From the NCBI GenBank assembly GCA_963575745.1, contig CAUYUJ010018497.1:27501-51077 (forward strand): 23,577 nt of DNA, in the 5' to 3' direction. The translations under genes were made by a program, and so were the position numbers. The notes beneath the pieces are model-generated. The model was not told the origin of the DNA. It saw only the letters and a list, made by a program, of their open reading frames with translations, and made no database searches. Shown piece by piece: positions 8,704 to 17,130 of this stretch (its first letter is position 1; the number at the start of each line of letters is the position of its first letter). This DNA comes from Prorocentrum cordatum (lineage: Eukaryota; Sar; Dinophyceae; Prorocentrales; Prorocentraceae).

Positions 8704-9746
8704 ATTAGTAGTTTGGGGTCCGAACAGCTCCCCAGACGATTTGGTTGTGGAGTAGGTGGCTCCGCAGCAGCGGGGCTCGAATTAAGGGCGCGTTGCATTT
8801 CTGCAGGGGCGCGCGCGTCGGCCGCCGAGATCGGGAGCGCGCGTGCAGGCGCCGTGGCGCGATTTTCGTTTTGAAGTCTCCCCTCTCCTCCCTGTCCCCC
8901 CATCCCGCCGCCCTCAACGTCGGCTCCTCGCCGCCCGTTCCTCGTCGCTCCACGCCTGTTCGTTCTCCTCCAACTTCCTCTCCCGCTTCCTCGCTTTTCC
9001 TTCCCATTTTCCCTCCATCCCAGTCCATCCCTGGCACCCCAGCGACGTTCGCAGTTAGAAGCTGGAAGTTCGGAGTTCGAAGATCGAAGTTTGAATTTCG
9101 AAGCTTCGCACTTCGAGGTTCGATCTTCGATCCTTCGTCATCTCGTCGTCGTAATCGTCGTCCTCGTTCGTCGTCGTCGTTCCTCGTCGGCGTCGGTTGT
9201 CGTCGTCGTCGTCGCTCGTTGTCGTCCTCGCCGTCGTCGTCGTGGTCGGCGTCGTCGTCGTCGATCGTCGTCGTCGCTAGTCGTCGTCGCTGGTAGCCGT
9301 CGTGGTCATCGTCCTCGTCGTCGTCGTCGTGGTCGTCGTTGCCCTCGTTGTCGCCGTCGTGGTCATCGTTCTCGTCGGCGTCGTCGTCGTCGTTGTCGTG
9401 AAACGCCCCACGTAGGAGGAGCAGAGAAGGGAGCAAGGAGAAATGAGCGCGGTGGAGGGAGGAGGGAGGACTGAACAGGAAGAGGAGGGAGCAGGCAGAG
9501 GTAGAAGGGATGAGGTAGTTCAGAAGTGGGAGCAGCAGAGTGGCGCAAGGGGAAAAGTCATTTGAGCGCAGGGAGGGATGGCATTGCGATAAAGTGAATC
9601 CGCAGCCGTTGCAGGTCTGCCCCCCGCCGCGCCCGCCCGCCTCCGCGACGGGAGCGGCCCAGGGCATGGAGCAGCCTGGCGCGACTGGAGCCGCGCAGGA
9701 ACCTCTGCCGAAGTCTCCGCAGCAGCGGGGGCTGCCAGAGGAGGCC
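8704..9746. repeat. Spacer repeat, copy 2 (about 1.0 kb)
   Basis: Second copy of the block at 6852-7847. It carries a roughly 40-bp segment near 9650-9690 absent from copy 1, which includes the ATG used for gene C. It ends inside the first codons of gene C; the hairpin at 9712-9733 is the counterpart of 7811-7832. Confidence 0.93.
9139..9402. repeat. (CGT)n-rich microsatellite, spacer copy 2
   Basis: Counterpart of 7287-7537, with a few extra units. Not coding. Confidence 0.95.
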
Positions 9747-11705
9747 CCTGATGCAGTTCCGCATGGAATGGCAGATCCAGCACCGGCCTCCGCAGCAGCG
9801 GGGGGGGAGGTTGCAACGAAACTGCGGTCATTGTTTTCGTCGATGTCTGGTGCCCAGGAAAGCGTTTCGCAGAGCCTGCTGGTTGCTCAGGAATTGATGC
9901 AGAATGGCCTGATCGAAGATGCGCGGAAGTTAACGGCCGCCGCCAACCGCCTTGTAGTCATAACGGCTGAGGAGGCGGCTTGCGCAGCAGCGGGGGCATC
10001 CGTGGAGCCAGGCGCCGCCACAGTGGTAATCGAGCCTGGACAGGGTGGCTCCGATGACCCGAGACCGAGATCTCCCTGCACGACTAATTGGCGACAACGG
10101 CAGGTTCTGATCGCAGCGCGCAAACTGCGTGAAAGCTCCTCCGCAGCAGCGGGGGCCCGCGTGATCAAGACTCTCGCCTTGACCTCGAAGGCTCGGTCGC
10201 CAGCGCTTCCTGTCCAAGAGGGCTTCCCAGAGGAAGGCCGCCCGCACTTCCCATCGGAAGAGCGCGGCCCGAGCCATTCCAAGCCTCTTGTGCCCCTGCT
10301 GTACGACGACGAAGACCAGGTGCAGGAGGGGCAGACAGAGGCGCGCGTGAATCTGGCTTTTGCTTCCCTCGTCCTGCGCGCGGGCGCCTCCCTGTCGGAT
10401 TGGGTCGCAGCTGTCAGGGACAGGCGCGAAGGGGTCGTCTTAGTCTCCTTCGAGCCTGGTGCACGCATCAATCGCGATCGGCGGAAGCAACATCTCGACG
10501 ATCTCATCCGCCAAAGTGGCTTCCACGGGGAGGTCGCGCGCGAGTGCGTCGGGGCTCTCCTCTGGGTTCCCGAGCGCGTCGAGCAGTGCGAGGTGCTTCG
10601 CTGGCACTGCCACGGGAAGTTCCTGGTTCAGGCCTGGTCGGTGACCCTGGCAGCGGTGGCTCACAATCCGAAAGCAAAGGAAGGCAAACTCTCCATAGCA
10701 GTGGGGGGCGTGTTCTTCCGACACCAGACGAGCCTCGCGGGGCGCCCGTGGCCCGAGAACTTCCGCAACGGGCTGCGGAACCTGGCGTTGTGGAACCGAG
10801 TGCGTATTCTCGCTGGGATCTTTGACGCAGGCAGGGAGGATCTTTCGGAGCTGCTCAGAAGTTGCGGCGCGTCTGGTACAGGCGTACTCGGCTTGGCTTT
10901 GTGGTGTCCGACAAAAGGTTGTCACGTGACGCACCCGCACTACATCGTGATTCTTGGCCCCGCTCAGGTTCGCGAGTGCCCTGCGGGCGGGCAGCCTGAT
11001 CTGCCGCACTGGTTGAATCAGGATTCCCAGCCTCCGCAGCAGCGGAGGCTCCTCACCAGCCTGCAGTACCGCCAGTTGGATTGGGTGGCGCGTCCGACCT
11101 GGGTCAGGCTCACGGACGCGGAGCGCAAGGAGCAGGATACATATGACTGGCCGCACTTGCACAGGGTGATCCACAAGGCCCAGGATGCGAACCGCCTCAC
11201 GGAACATTGCCACACATTGTTCGTTTTTATAGAAGCCAAGAACAGGAAGTCTGGCAAAGGCGCCGCGGCCAGGAAGAAGGATCGGAAGCGGGAAGCCAAG
11301 TGGGAAAAACAGCGGGGAGAGTGGGCGGAGACAGAACCCGAAGCAACAGCCTCAGCAGCAGCGGAGGCGCACGGAGACCAGGAGGAGGCGGAGACAGAAT
11401 CTGAAGCAGCAGCCTCCGCAGCAGCGGGGGCGCACGGAGCCCAGGAGGAGCTTGAGGGCGACGAGGCCCCGCTCTGGATCGACTCCTGCAGCCCCACGCC
11501 GCCCCAGGACGAACAGAGCAACCCTGACAGAGGTGAGAGGGAGGAGAAGAAGGAGAAGGAGAAGATGAAGAAAAACAAGAAGAAGAAGAAGAACAAGAAA
11601 AAGATATCAGGAGCAGAACCCCAAAGAGGAAGAAGCCCTCGCAGCAGCGGGGGGGCAGCCGTTCCACACGCAGAAAGCGGGAGCAGAGGAGCAAAGACCG
11701 AATGA
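9666..11705 (+). CDS. Gene C: large unknown protein with acidic repeats and Lys-rich tail
   Basis: The protein is 679 aa from ATG 9666 to TGA 11703-11705. The frame opens at 9540 without an ATG, so Met at 9666 is the first sensible start. Residues of about 25-190 are Ala/Glu-rich and carry hairpin-encoded SPQQRG and SAAAG insertions. Residues of about 210-480 look globular and hold GALLWVPERVEQCEVLRWHC, RILAGIFDAG (about 380) and HPHYIVILGP (about 423). These last two faintly recall the GDFN and C-terminal boxes of endonuclease/exonuclease/phosphatase folds but lack the catalytic residues, so this is only a guess. A 21-aa acidic tandem repeat (11328-11453) and a Lys-rich stretch follow. The long varied central region supports a real gene. 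Confidence 0.65.
   Translation: MEQPGATGAAQEPLPKSPQQRGLPEEAPDAVPHGMADPAPASAAAGGEVATKLRSLFSSMSGAQESVSQSLLVAQELMQNGLIEDARKLTAAANRLVVITAEEAACAAAGASVEPGAATVVIEPGQGGSDDPRPRSPCTTNWRQRQVLIAARKLRESSSAAAGARVIKTLALTSKARSPALPVQEGFPEEGRPHFPSEERGPSHSKPLVPLLYDDEDQVQEGQTEARVNLAFASLVLRAGASLSDWVAAVRDRREGVVLVSFEPGARINRDRRKQHLDDLIRQSGFHGEVARECVGALLWVPERVEQCEVLRWHCHGKFLVQAWSVTLAAVAHNPKAKEGKLSIAVGGVFFRHQTSLAGRPWPENFRNGLRNLALWNRVRILAGIFDAGREDLSELLRSCGASGTGVLGLALWCPTKGCHVTHPHYIVILGPAQVRECPAGGQPDLPHWLNQDSQPPQQRRLLTSLQYRQLDWVARPTWVRLTDAERKEQDTYDWPHLHRVIHKAQDANRLTEHCHTLFVFIEAKNRKSGKGAAARKKDRKREAKWEKQRGEWAETEPEATASAAAEAHGDQEEAETESEAAASAAAGAHGAQEELEGDEAPLWIDSCSPTPPQDEQSNPDRGEREEKKEKEKMKKNKKKKKNKKKISGAEPQRGRSPRSSGGAAVPHAESGSRGAKTE
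11029..11050. repeat. Hairpin, 9-bp perfect arms (AGCCTCCGC)
   Basis: A T-A-type member at the fifth pair, inside gene C, encoding PPQQRR (the Gln frame). Confidence 0.97.
11328..11453 (+). repeat. 63-bp tandem repeat (2 units) in gene C, each with a hairpin
   Basis: Units 11328-11390 and 11391-11453 each encode 21 residues of the pattern ETExEAxASAAAxAHGxQEE. Each unit contains one CCGCAGCAGCGG-type hairpin (loops at 11357 and 11420). The first has an A·G mismatch in the stem (CTCAGC); the second has only wobble pairing. Confidence 0.9.
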
Positions 11706-12271
11706 GGAGAGTGCCCTCGCAGCAGCGGGGGCGCAGCCGCTCCAGACGCAGAGGGCAGGAGCAGAGGGGGCGCAGCCGCTCCAGACGCAGTGGGCAGGTG
11801 GAGGGCGGCGACCGCAGGGCGGCGTGGGCAGGGCGGTTCCTGCCCGCGCCGCCCGCGCACCCCCCCCACACAGGTCAGGTGATGCTGAGGCCGAGGGCAT
11901 GGCGCCCGCTCCTCCCAGGCCAGATATGCCGTCCGCCAGGCATGCCGCCAATGATGCCACCACCACCGCCATATCCCCCGCGTGGAGGAGGACGCCGCGG
12001 GGCCCCCCCGCTGGAGGAGACACCGCACCCTACGCCACCGCGGCTCGTCCCGAGCCAGCCGCCGCACCCTCCGCCGAAGCGGCTCCTGCCAAGAGAGTCG
12101 CAGACGCCCCGCCCTCTGGCAGCGCCGCTCGTCCCGAGGCCGCCGCCGCAGCCTCCCCCGCCGCAGCTCCTCTCCAGGGAGTCGCCGCTTCCTGCGGACA
12201 CGTTTGCGTTCAACAGTGACGCGTTCGAGGCATTGTCGCGGCGCCGCAGCCCTTCAAGCGACTCCAGCTGA
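11702..12271 (+). CDS. Overlapping Arg/Ser- and Pro-rich frame after gene C
   Basis: A 189-aa frame starts with an ATGA overlap at the stop of gene C. It reads through Arg-Ser repeats (RGRSRSRR) and then a Pro-rich segment, ending in a less biased AFNSDAFEALSRRR tail. The same frame is open for some distance upstream in the Lys-rich end of gene C. It might therefore be the true C-terminus of gene C reached by a frameshift or splice. The region is itself repetitive (GCAGCCGCTCCAGACGCAG units at about 11740-11800), and another frame is also open here (to 12219), so coding status is uncertain. Confidence 0.3.
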   Translation: MRRVPSQQRGRSRSRRRGQEQRGRSRSRRSGQVEGGDRRAAWAGRFLPAPPAHPPHTGQVMLRPRAWRPLLPGQICRPPGMPPMMPPPPPYPPRGGGRRGAPPLEETPHPTPPRLVPSQPPHPPPKRLLPRESQTPRPLAAPLVPRPPPQPPPPQLLSRESPLPADTFAFNSDAFEALSRRRSPSSDSS

Positions 12272-12582
12272 CGGCGCGCGGCTGCGGAGACCTCCGCAGC
12301 AGCGGGGGTGGTCTCCGCAGGGGTGGTCTCCGCAGCAGCGGGGGTTAGCATAAGAGATCTGAGGCCCGGGCTCGGCGCGCGCGCGCGCGAGGAGGCAGGC
12401 GCTCGCATTGAGCGGCTGAAGAAATCGTGGTCGTTGTCGCCGTGCTCGTCGTCGTCGTTTGCTTTTTGCTGGGGGGGAAAGGAGGGCGAGCAAGAGGAGG
12501 AGGAGGAGGAGGGGTCCTGCAGGGGCCAGGACCGACACCGGGACCGGGACCGGGACCAGGGGGAGAGCGGGACCGGGACCGG

Positions 12583-12753
12583 GAGCGGGACAGGGACGGG
12601 GAGCCCTGGACGAGCAGCAGAACCGACCACGGGACCGGGACCGGGACCGGGGCCGGGACCGGGACCGGGACCGGGAACGGGGGTGCTGGTCCCGGTCCCG
12701 GTCCCGTGGTCGGTCCTGCTGCCCGTCCTGGGCTCCCCGCCCCTGTCCCGCTC
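12583..12753. repeat. Large imperfect inverted repeat with (GGGACC)n ends
   Basis: Arms 12583-12648 and 12688-12753 are complementary at 62 of 66 positions, with a 39-bp spacer. Three of the four differences are A/G and would be G·U pairs in RNA. The inner ends are GGGACC repeats facing their complement GGTCCC; the outer parts are unique sequence, so the symmetry is not just simple repeat. Further GGGACC units precede it (about 12530-12582). Reading frames through it give Arg-Asp or Pro-Gly runs of doubtful meaning. Confidence 0.92.
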
Positions 12754-12818
12754 CATGTGTCACCTCTTTGTCCCGCTCCCAATCTCTGCCGTGCCGTTTG
12801 GGTTCGAGATCGCCAGCC

Positions 12819-13289
12819 ATGAGGGTTAGGAAGCCCGACACAAGGATCGGGCGATGCCGCGTCGGCGAGAAGAGGAATAGGAAACCCGACACAAGGACGG
12901 GGCGATGCCGCGTCGGCGAGAAGAGGGGTTTTCGGAAACCGGACCACAGACCTCATTCGAGCAAGCGCGCTGGGGCGGCGGCTCGACCCACGGCAGCGTC
13001 GGCGGAGGCGGCCGCGCGGCCGCTAGCTCGGCGCAAGGCGAGCTCCAAGAAACAAACCCTCGCAGTAGCGGGGGCTGCTGTAGCCCTCGCAGCAGCGGGG
13101 GCTGCTGTCTTGGAGCGTGGTGGGTTGTGGGATGAGAAGACTGCTCGGAGGACAGGCGTGGAAGATGACGATGGGTTCGATCAGGCACTTTGGTACCGCG
13201 ACCATTGGGGCAACTGGTACAAACTAGGTTCCAAGATGCCGCCAGTCGGCAGCTCCTGGCAAGAAGGCGCCGACCCCCTTCGCATGTAA
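12819..13289 (+). CDS. Gene F: small basic protein with 17-aa repeats and a Trp-rich C-terminus
   Basis: A frame of 156 aa from ATG 12819 to TAA 13287-13289. It is open further upstream (to 12459), but that part crosses the inverted repeat. Residues 4-37 are two copies of a 17-residue unit, RKPDTRxGRCRVGEKR (51-bp units 12828-12878 and 12879-12929), and a third begins as FRKPDH. An Ala-rich middle part carries two hairpins (loops 13064 and 13091). The C-terminus (about 115-156) is acidic and then aromatic: DGFDQALWYRDHWGNWYKLGS. This ordered, non-repetitive end is the best evidence that the frame is coding. No family is recognised. The repeats may be nucleic-acid binding given their charge, but this is inference. 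Confidence 0.5.
   Translation: MRVRKPDTRIGRCRVGEKRNRKPDTRTGRCRVGEKRGFRKPDHRPHSSKRAGAAARPTAASAEAAARPLARRKASSKKQTLAVAGAAVALAAAGAAVLERGGLWDEKTARRTGVEDDDGFDQALWYRDHWGNWYKLGSKMPPVGSSWQEGADPLRM
12828..12929 (+). repeat. 51-bp tandem repeat, 2 units
   Basis: Units 12828-12878 and 12879-12929 share GGGCGATGCCGCGTCGGCG and differ at only a few bases. They are in frame with gene F. Confidence 0.93.
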
Positions 13290-13381
13290 TTACGGGGCGG
13301 ATGAACACGACAGTGCCCCCACATGGTTGATTGTACGGTCCTCAGGATGACCGCGACATCCCGAGCGCACAAGGGGAACGC

Positions 13382-13401
13382 CCCTCCGCAGCAGCGGAGG
13401 G
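13382..13401. repeat. Hairpin, 8-bp perfect arms (CCCTCCGC), intergenic
   Basis: Its right arm overlaps the 11-bp repeat GGGATGTCGCG (13399-13409), which pairs with 13352-13362, so two alternative structures are possible. Confidence 0.95.
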
Positions 13402-13789
13402 ATGTCGCGAGAATTTCGCCGAGGGGGGGTGACCTCGGCGGAGGGGCGCACTCGCGCGCGCGCGGGGGAGCGCGGTTTCGCGCGTCGCGTGCGGCATCGC
13501 ATGCGGTGTGGGGGAAAACACGACATCTGTGCTGTCACCTGTGTTCTGCTCTCTCCTTTGCTTCGCTTCCCCTTGCACTCCCTCCTGCAACCTCCCGCCC
13601 GTCATTATGTCTTTGTAGTGATCATCGCTTCCATACACGCAACTCTCACAGCGCCCCTTTCTCTCACAGATGGGTTCGGGGTGGGCAACCTTTCTCTCGC
13701 ACAGGGGGGGCCGATGTATCAATGCTTCTCCTGTTCAGGCGGATGTGCGCGTATCGAAAAACTGAGAAGGCCGCGTCGACCCGCCGTTC

Positions 13790-13794
<5 letters not shown>

Positions 13795-13866
<72 letters not shown>

Positions 13867-13930
13867 GTCTCTCTCTCTCTCTCTCTGTCTCTCTCCCTCT
13901 ATCTGCCTTTCCTCTCCTTCTCCTTTTGCT
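13795..13930. repeat. (CT)n microsatellite and polypyrimidine tract
   Basis: Nearly pure CT from 13795 to about 13862, then interrupted CT/CCT to 13930. It ends in TTTTGCTCAAG (13924-13934), which has the shape of a trans-splice acceptor with AG at 13933-13934, some 150 bp before gene D. Confidence 0.95.
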
Positions 13931-14087
13931 CAAGTGCGGGCAGGCCGCGGATCCGTGAGGCCCCTCCTTCTGTCCGCGCGCGCGACAGGCACTCGTGCTT
14001 TAAGCGGGGCCCCGCAGCAGCGGGGGCAACCGTCGCGGAGCATCTGTTTGGGAAGCTGCCCCCGCAGCAGCGGGGGCGCCTGGATAG

Positions 14088-16580
14088 ATGTCCGAGGACA
14101 TCAAGTCAGGTCCCCTGAATGATGCCGCCACGTTGCGCAGCCGCTATGCCTTGAAGGACTCCGAGGGCCAGCGGCTGAAGGCCAAAATTTCCTTGGAGGA
14201 TATCTGCGTCCACCCGCAGAACAGAGGTGGGACGTGCCCCTCCGCTGCCAGAGTGGTTAATCTCCTGTGTGGCATTCTGAAAGACAGGTTCCTCTTGAAC
14301 GAGGCGCAGCACGAAGCAGTGGTTGTTCAGGAACTCCCTGCGGGGAAGAAGGCCGATTACGAGCGCCTCCATGGCAGGCCGTACACGGCGCACGCGGACC
14401 ACAACTTGCAGAAAACGAAGTCCGTGGAGGCTCTACGCTCGGCGTACACAAGCTTGTCAACGTTCAACTACGGGGCGCTGAGCCACTGCACCCTAACCCT
14501 TGGTCTGCTGAACCTCAAGCACGGCGCAGTGTGGGTCATTCCCGAAGACCACAAAGGATGTGGTTTGGAGGAGTTCCAGACAGGTACAGGTGGTTCCTGG
14601 GATATCCCAAAAATGCGTCGCGCACCGAAGTTCACAGAACTCATGGACGTGCTCGATAACGGTTTGCTTTGCGAGGTGCTCTCGTGGGAAATTCACTTCG
14701 ATGCCGTCTTCGCGCAAGGCCCCGCGATCATTTCCGCGGCCCTGAACGACCCACAGGGAAAAGGTGTGACCTCTCACGAAATCGAGGTCCTGACGTCCGT
14801 CGCTGATTTCGTCGCCACCGCAGCAGCGGCGGGCAAGAAAGCATCGTGCGGATCTGAGACAGGACACCCCGTGAATATCTCGTACGAAGCTGTTCTCAAG
14901 GCTTGCGCGCAACGACATCCCGAGTACGCCAAGGCCAAATGGTTCGAGGACATGTTTACTTTCGTCATCAACGTGGGGGCCGCATCAGGGCAGTTCATAC
15001 CGCAAATTCTAGATTATGATCGACGTTGGGTGGATCACAAAATACGTTCCCTAGCACCAGCCACCTGGAGCGTTCTCAACCAACTCCCCATAGATTGTCC
15101 CCATGTGAAGGTAGCCCTTGCCATGAGGGCGTACTCGCAAGAGCCGAGGTGCGGACAATGCCCCGCGCCAGAAACGGCTTGGGGACACAGCGAGGGCAAC
15201 AGTCGGATACAGGAGCTCAATTCTTTGTTGGGGTATGTCCGTCGCATATTGGCCCCCGCAGCAGCGGAGGCCCACGGGGAGGAGAAGAGCGCGACTTTGA
15301 CCGCGGGGGCGGTTCTGACTGCGACGGGCACCTTCTACCAGGTGCACGTAAGGGTGAAGGCTAACAAACCTCGTCTGGAGGCAGTTGTGGAGGCCGTGTG
15401 CGAGACAGTGCGTCCGTACTATGCTGAAGTACGCGAGGCCTGGCAGAAAATGGAAAAGAACGCACAGAAAGAGTTCCCGCTCCCTCCTGCGCCGTGGACC
15501 GACAAGTTGCCCGCGGCCCCCGAGAAACCCGCTGGCCCTCGCAGCAGCGGAGGTGGCGAGGGCTCTCGCCCGCAGCCAGTATTGATAGAGTTCAACGAAG
15601 AAGACAAGCCTCTGAACAGGCAGATGTCTGAAGTGTCCAAGCCCGTGAACAGCCTGATGGTGGTCCCAGTGAAATCGTGGCACGCTTCGGCTCCGTCTGG
15701 CAATCTCGACACAGACAGGTGGCACCAAGCAAGCATCGCGGAAGTCATGACTGGCTTCCATCGTCACGCGGACACTTGCGCCCAACCCGTCCAGATGCAA
15801 TATGACGTTCAAGCCAAGAGTGTCCATGTGGTGGCTACTGGGGACATCGCCGAGGGGAAACTGATGCTCTTCCCTTGCTGCCCCACCGCGAAGATTTTCC
15901 CGAAAGTCTCGAGCAATCCGCGGGCAGTGGAGGTGCTAGTCGGTGAGAAACGTCCGACTCCTGTCGAGAAAATGGAAACATATTGGGCACAACCTGATTT
16001 CAAATTGCCAGAGCTGGAGCTCAAGCCCGCGCCGCAGGAAGCGGCCTCCGCAGCAGCGGGGGCTGCGCAGGGCGAGGCGCCCGTGGGTCCGCAGCTCGAC
16101 GAGGCGGCCCCCGCAGCAGCGGCGCCTGCACAGGGCGAGGCCGAACAGGAAGAGAATCCGTACCAGTTTAAGTTCGGAGGTACCGAGTCCTTGCACTTCT
16201 TTTGGGGAGTTGAGAGGATGACACCAGAAGAACTTGCCCGAGCCCAGCTAGTGCAGGGACAGGAGCACTGGAAGTTCAACGTTGCACTTCGACCACAAGA
16301 GTTCCAGACAATGACAAAGTGCCAGCCAGCCGCCCCCCTCCGCGTCTGCAGCGTGCTTGTCCCGTGCATGCACAACACGGTGCCGCTGGTGCGCGGAGAT
16401 CGGCTGATGCTGCAGATCACAAAGGAGAAGAGGGCCACCGACACCCACAAGGAGAAGCAGGCATGGCAAAAGGAGCAGAAAGAGCAGGAGAAGAAACGGA
16501 AGAAGGACGCCGAGGAGGGACGGAAAACCCCCAAGAGCGGCAAGATGACAATCCCTGGCCAGGGGGCCCACTTCGTGTGA
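14088..16580 (+). CDS. Gene D: large unknown protein, no recognised family
   Basis: The protein is 830 aa from ATG 14088 to TGA 16578-16580 with no interruption. This is the longest well-mixed frame in the window and the best gene here. Residues of about 1-420 appear globular (SLEDICVHPQNRGGTCPSAA, YGALSHCTLTLGLLNLKHGA, MFTFVINVGAASGQFIPQ). A segment near 580 (VHVVATGDIAEGKLMLFPC) faintly resembles the end of SET-type domains but is not enough for a call. Residues of about 640-690 are an Ala/Pro/Glu linker with two hairpins. The last 60 residues are a Lys/Glu-rich probable coiled coil (EKQAWQKEQKEQEKKRKK). Five hairpins lie inside (loops 14822, 15260, 15543, 16052, 16115), four encoding Ala runs and one PRSSG. 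A fragment of D is duplicated at 8584-8702. Confidence 0.8.
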   Translation: MSEDIKSGPLNDAATLRSRYALKDSEGQRLKAKISLEDICVHPQNRGGTCPSAARVVNLLCGILKDRFLLNEAQHEAVVVQELPAGKKADYERLHGRPYTAHADHNLQKTKSVEALRSAYTSLSTFNYGALSHCTLTLGLLNLKHGAVWVIPEDHKGCGLEEFQTGTGGSWDIPKMRRAPKFTELMDVLDNGLLCEVLSWEIHFDAVFAQGPAIISAALNDPQGKGVTSHEIEVLTSVADFVATAAAAGKKASCGSETGHPVNISYEAVLKACAQRHPEYAKAKWFEDMFTFVINVGAASGQFIPQILDYDRRWVDHKIRSLAPATWSVLNQLPIDCPHVKVALAMRAYSQEPRCGQCPAPETAWGHSEGNSRIQELNSLLGYVRRILAPAAAEAHGEEKSATLTAGAVLTATGTFYQVHVRVKANKPRLEAVVEAVCETVRPYYAEVREAWQKMEKNAQKEFPLPPAPWTDKLPAAPEKPAGPRSSGGGEGSRPQPVLIEFNEEDKPLNRQMSEVSKPVNSLMVVPVKSWHASAPSGNLDTDRWHQASIAEVMTGFHRHADTCAQPVQMQYDVQAKSVHVVATGDIAEGKLMLFPCCPTAKIFPKVSSNPRAVEVLVGEKRPTPVEKMETYWAQPDFKLPELELKPAPQEAASAAAGAAQGEAPVGPQLDEAAPAAAAPAQGEAEQEENPYQFKFGGTESLHFFWGVERMTPEELARAQLVQGQEHWKFNVALRPQEFQTMTKCQPAAPLRVCSVLVPCMHNTVPLVRGDRLMLQITKEKRATDTHKEKQAWQKEQKEQEKKRKKDAEEGRKTPKSGKMTIPGQGAHFV

Positions 16581-16718
16581 TCCCGCCGCAGCAGCGGAGG
16601 GTGCGCGAAACGGAGCGGCAGATGACAGCGGCCGATGATCCACCCGTCGCAGCCCGCAGCCGTCAGCTGGAGGGGAGGAGGAAAAGGGCGGGGAGAGGAG
16701 GTCGAAGAGGGAGGGGGG
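16581..16718. other. Region after gene D
   Basis: Begins with a hairpin motif 10 bp after the stop (loop 16590-16593, G·A mismatch in the arm), then GC-rich unique sequence and GGA/GGGGAG tracts leading into repeat R. No gene is seen. Confidence 0.5.
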
Positions 16719-16960
16719 AGGGGGGCAGCAGAAACAGCACCAGACAGGGATGGGAGAGGTCACGCATCAGCCGCAGTAGTGTCGGTGGTACGTCAATTTT
16801 CATGGCGGCGCGGCGGCCGCTGAGAAATGGAGCAAGTGCGAGGGCCTGCAAATGCGGAAAATGTGAGTGCCTCTCGTCCCCTCCCCTCCTCTTCCTCCAT
16901 GAGATCTCTCTCCTGGTGCATATCCCCTGCCAGGTCTCGTCCTGCTCCTCTCCCTCTATG
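16719..16960. repeat. Dispersed repeat R, copy 2
   Basis: Matches 8334-8569. In this copy the pyrimidine-rich part starts with TGTGAGTGCC at 16862 and ends CCCCTGCCAG|GT (about 16931-16935). This looks like a short intron with a canonical GTGAGT donor. Copy 1 has ATGAGTGGC in place of the donor. Whether it is ever spliced is unknown. The hairpin at 8386 in copy 1 is here CCGCAGTAGTGTCGG, which no longer pairs well. Confidence 0.85.
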
Positions 16961-17130
16961 TTCGTCCTGCCCTCCCCTCGCGCCTCGCCTCCGTCTCCGT
17001 CCCCCCTCGTCCGTTCCCGCCTCCCTCCCGTGTCCTGTTTTCCTCTCTCCGTGCTCATCGTCCTGCTCATCGTCCTGCCGTCCTGTTCGCGGGACGCTCT
17101 GTGGGACAGGGGGGCGGTCGAAGCACGCAA
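16961..17130. other. Pyrimidine-rich spacer
   Basis: C/T-rich stretch with CTCGTCC and CATCGTCCTG repeats and no gene. It leads into the palindromic minisatellite. Confidence 0.4.

Larger units (their letters stand above)
13290..14087. other. Intergenic: nested hairpins, (CT)n tract, leader of gene D
   Basis: No gene is supported. From left: an 11-bp inverted repeat (CGCGACATCCC 13352-13362 with 13399-13409) enclosing and overlapping a perfect 8-bp hairpin (13382-13401); a second hairpin CGCCGAGG/CCTCGGCG (13417-13440); a unique stretch; a long CT array; and two more hairpins (loops 14016 and 14066) just before the ATG of gene D. The first group may lie in the 3' untranslated region of gene F. 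Confidence 0.6.

Noticed and set aside
7062-9667. Asp/His-rich minus-strand frames and Arg/Ser-rich + frames across the CGT arrays
   Set aside because: Simple-sequence translations present in both copies of the spacer with no conserved non-repeat part.
10803-10962. Calling gene C an endonuclease/exonuclease/phosphatase protein
   Set aside because: Only a vague resemblance (GIFD where GDFN is expected, no catalytic His box); kept as a passing remark.
12254-12956. Minus-strand Pro/Arg-rich frames over the GGGACC inverted repeat
   Set aside because: Mirror-image translation of an inverted simple repeat; no non-repetitive part supports coding.
15822-15880. Calling gene D a SET-domain methyltransferase
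   Set aside because: A single VATGDIAEG-type phrase is too little; no other SET motifs were found.
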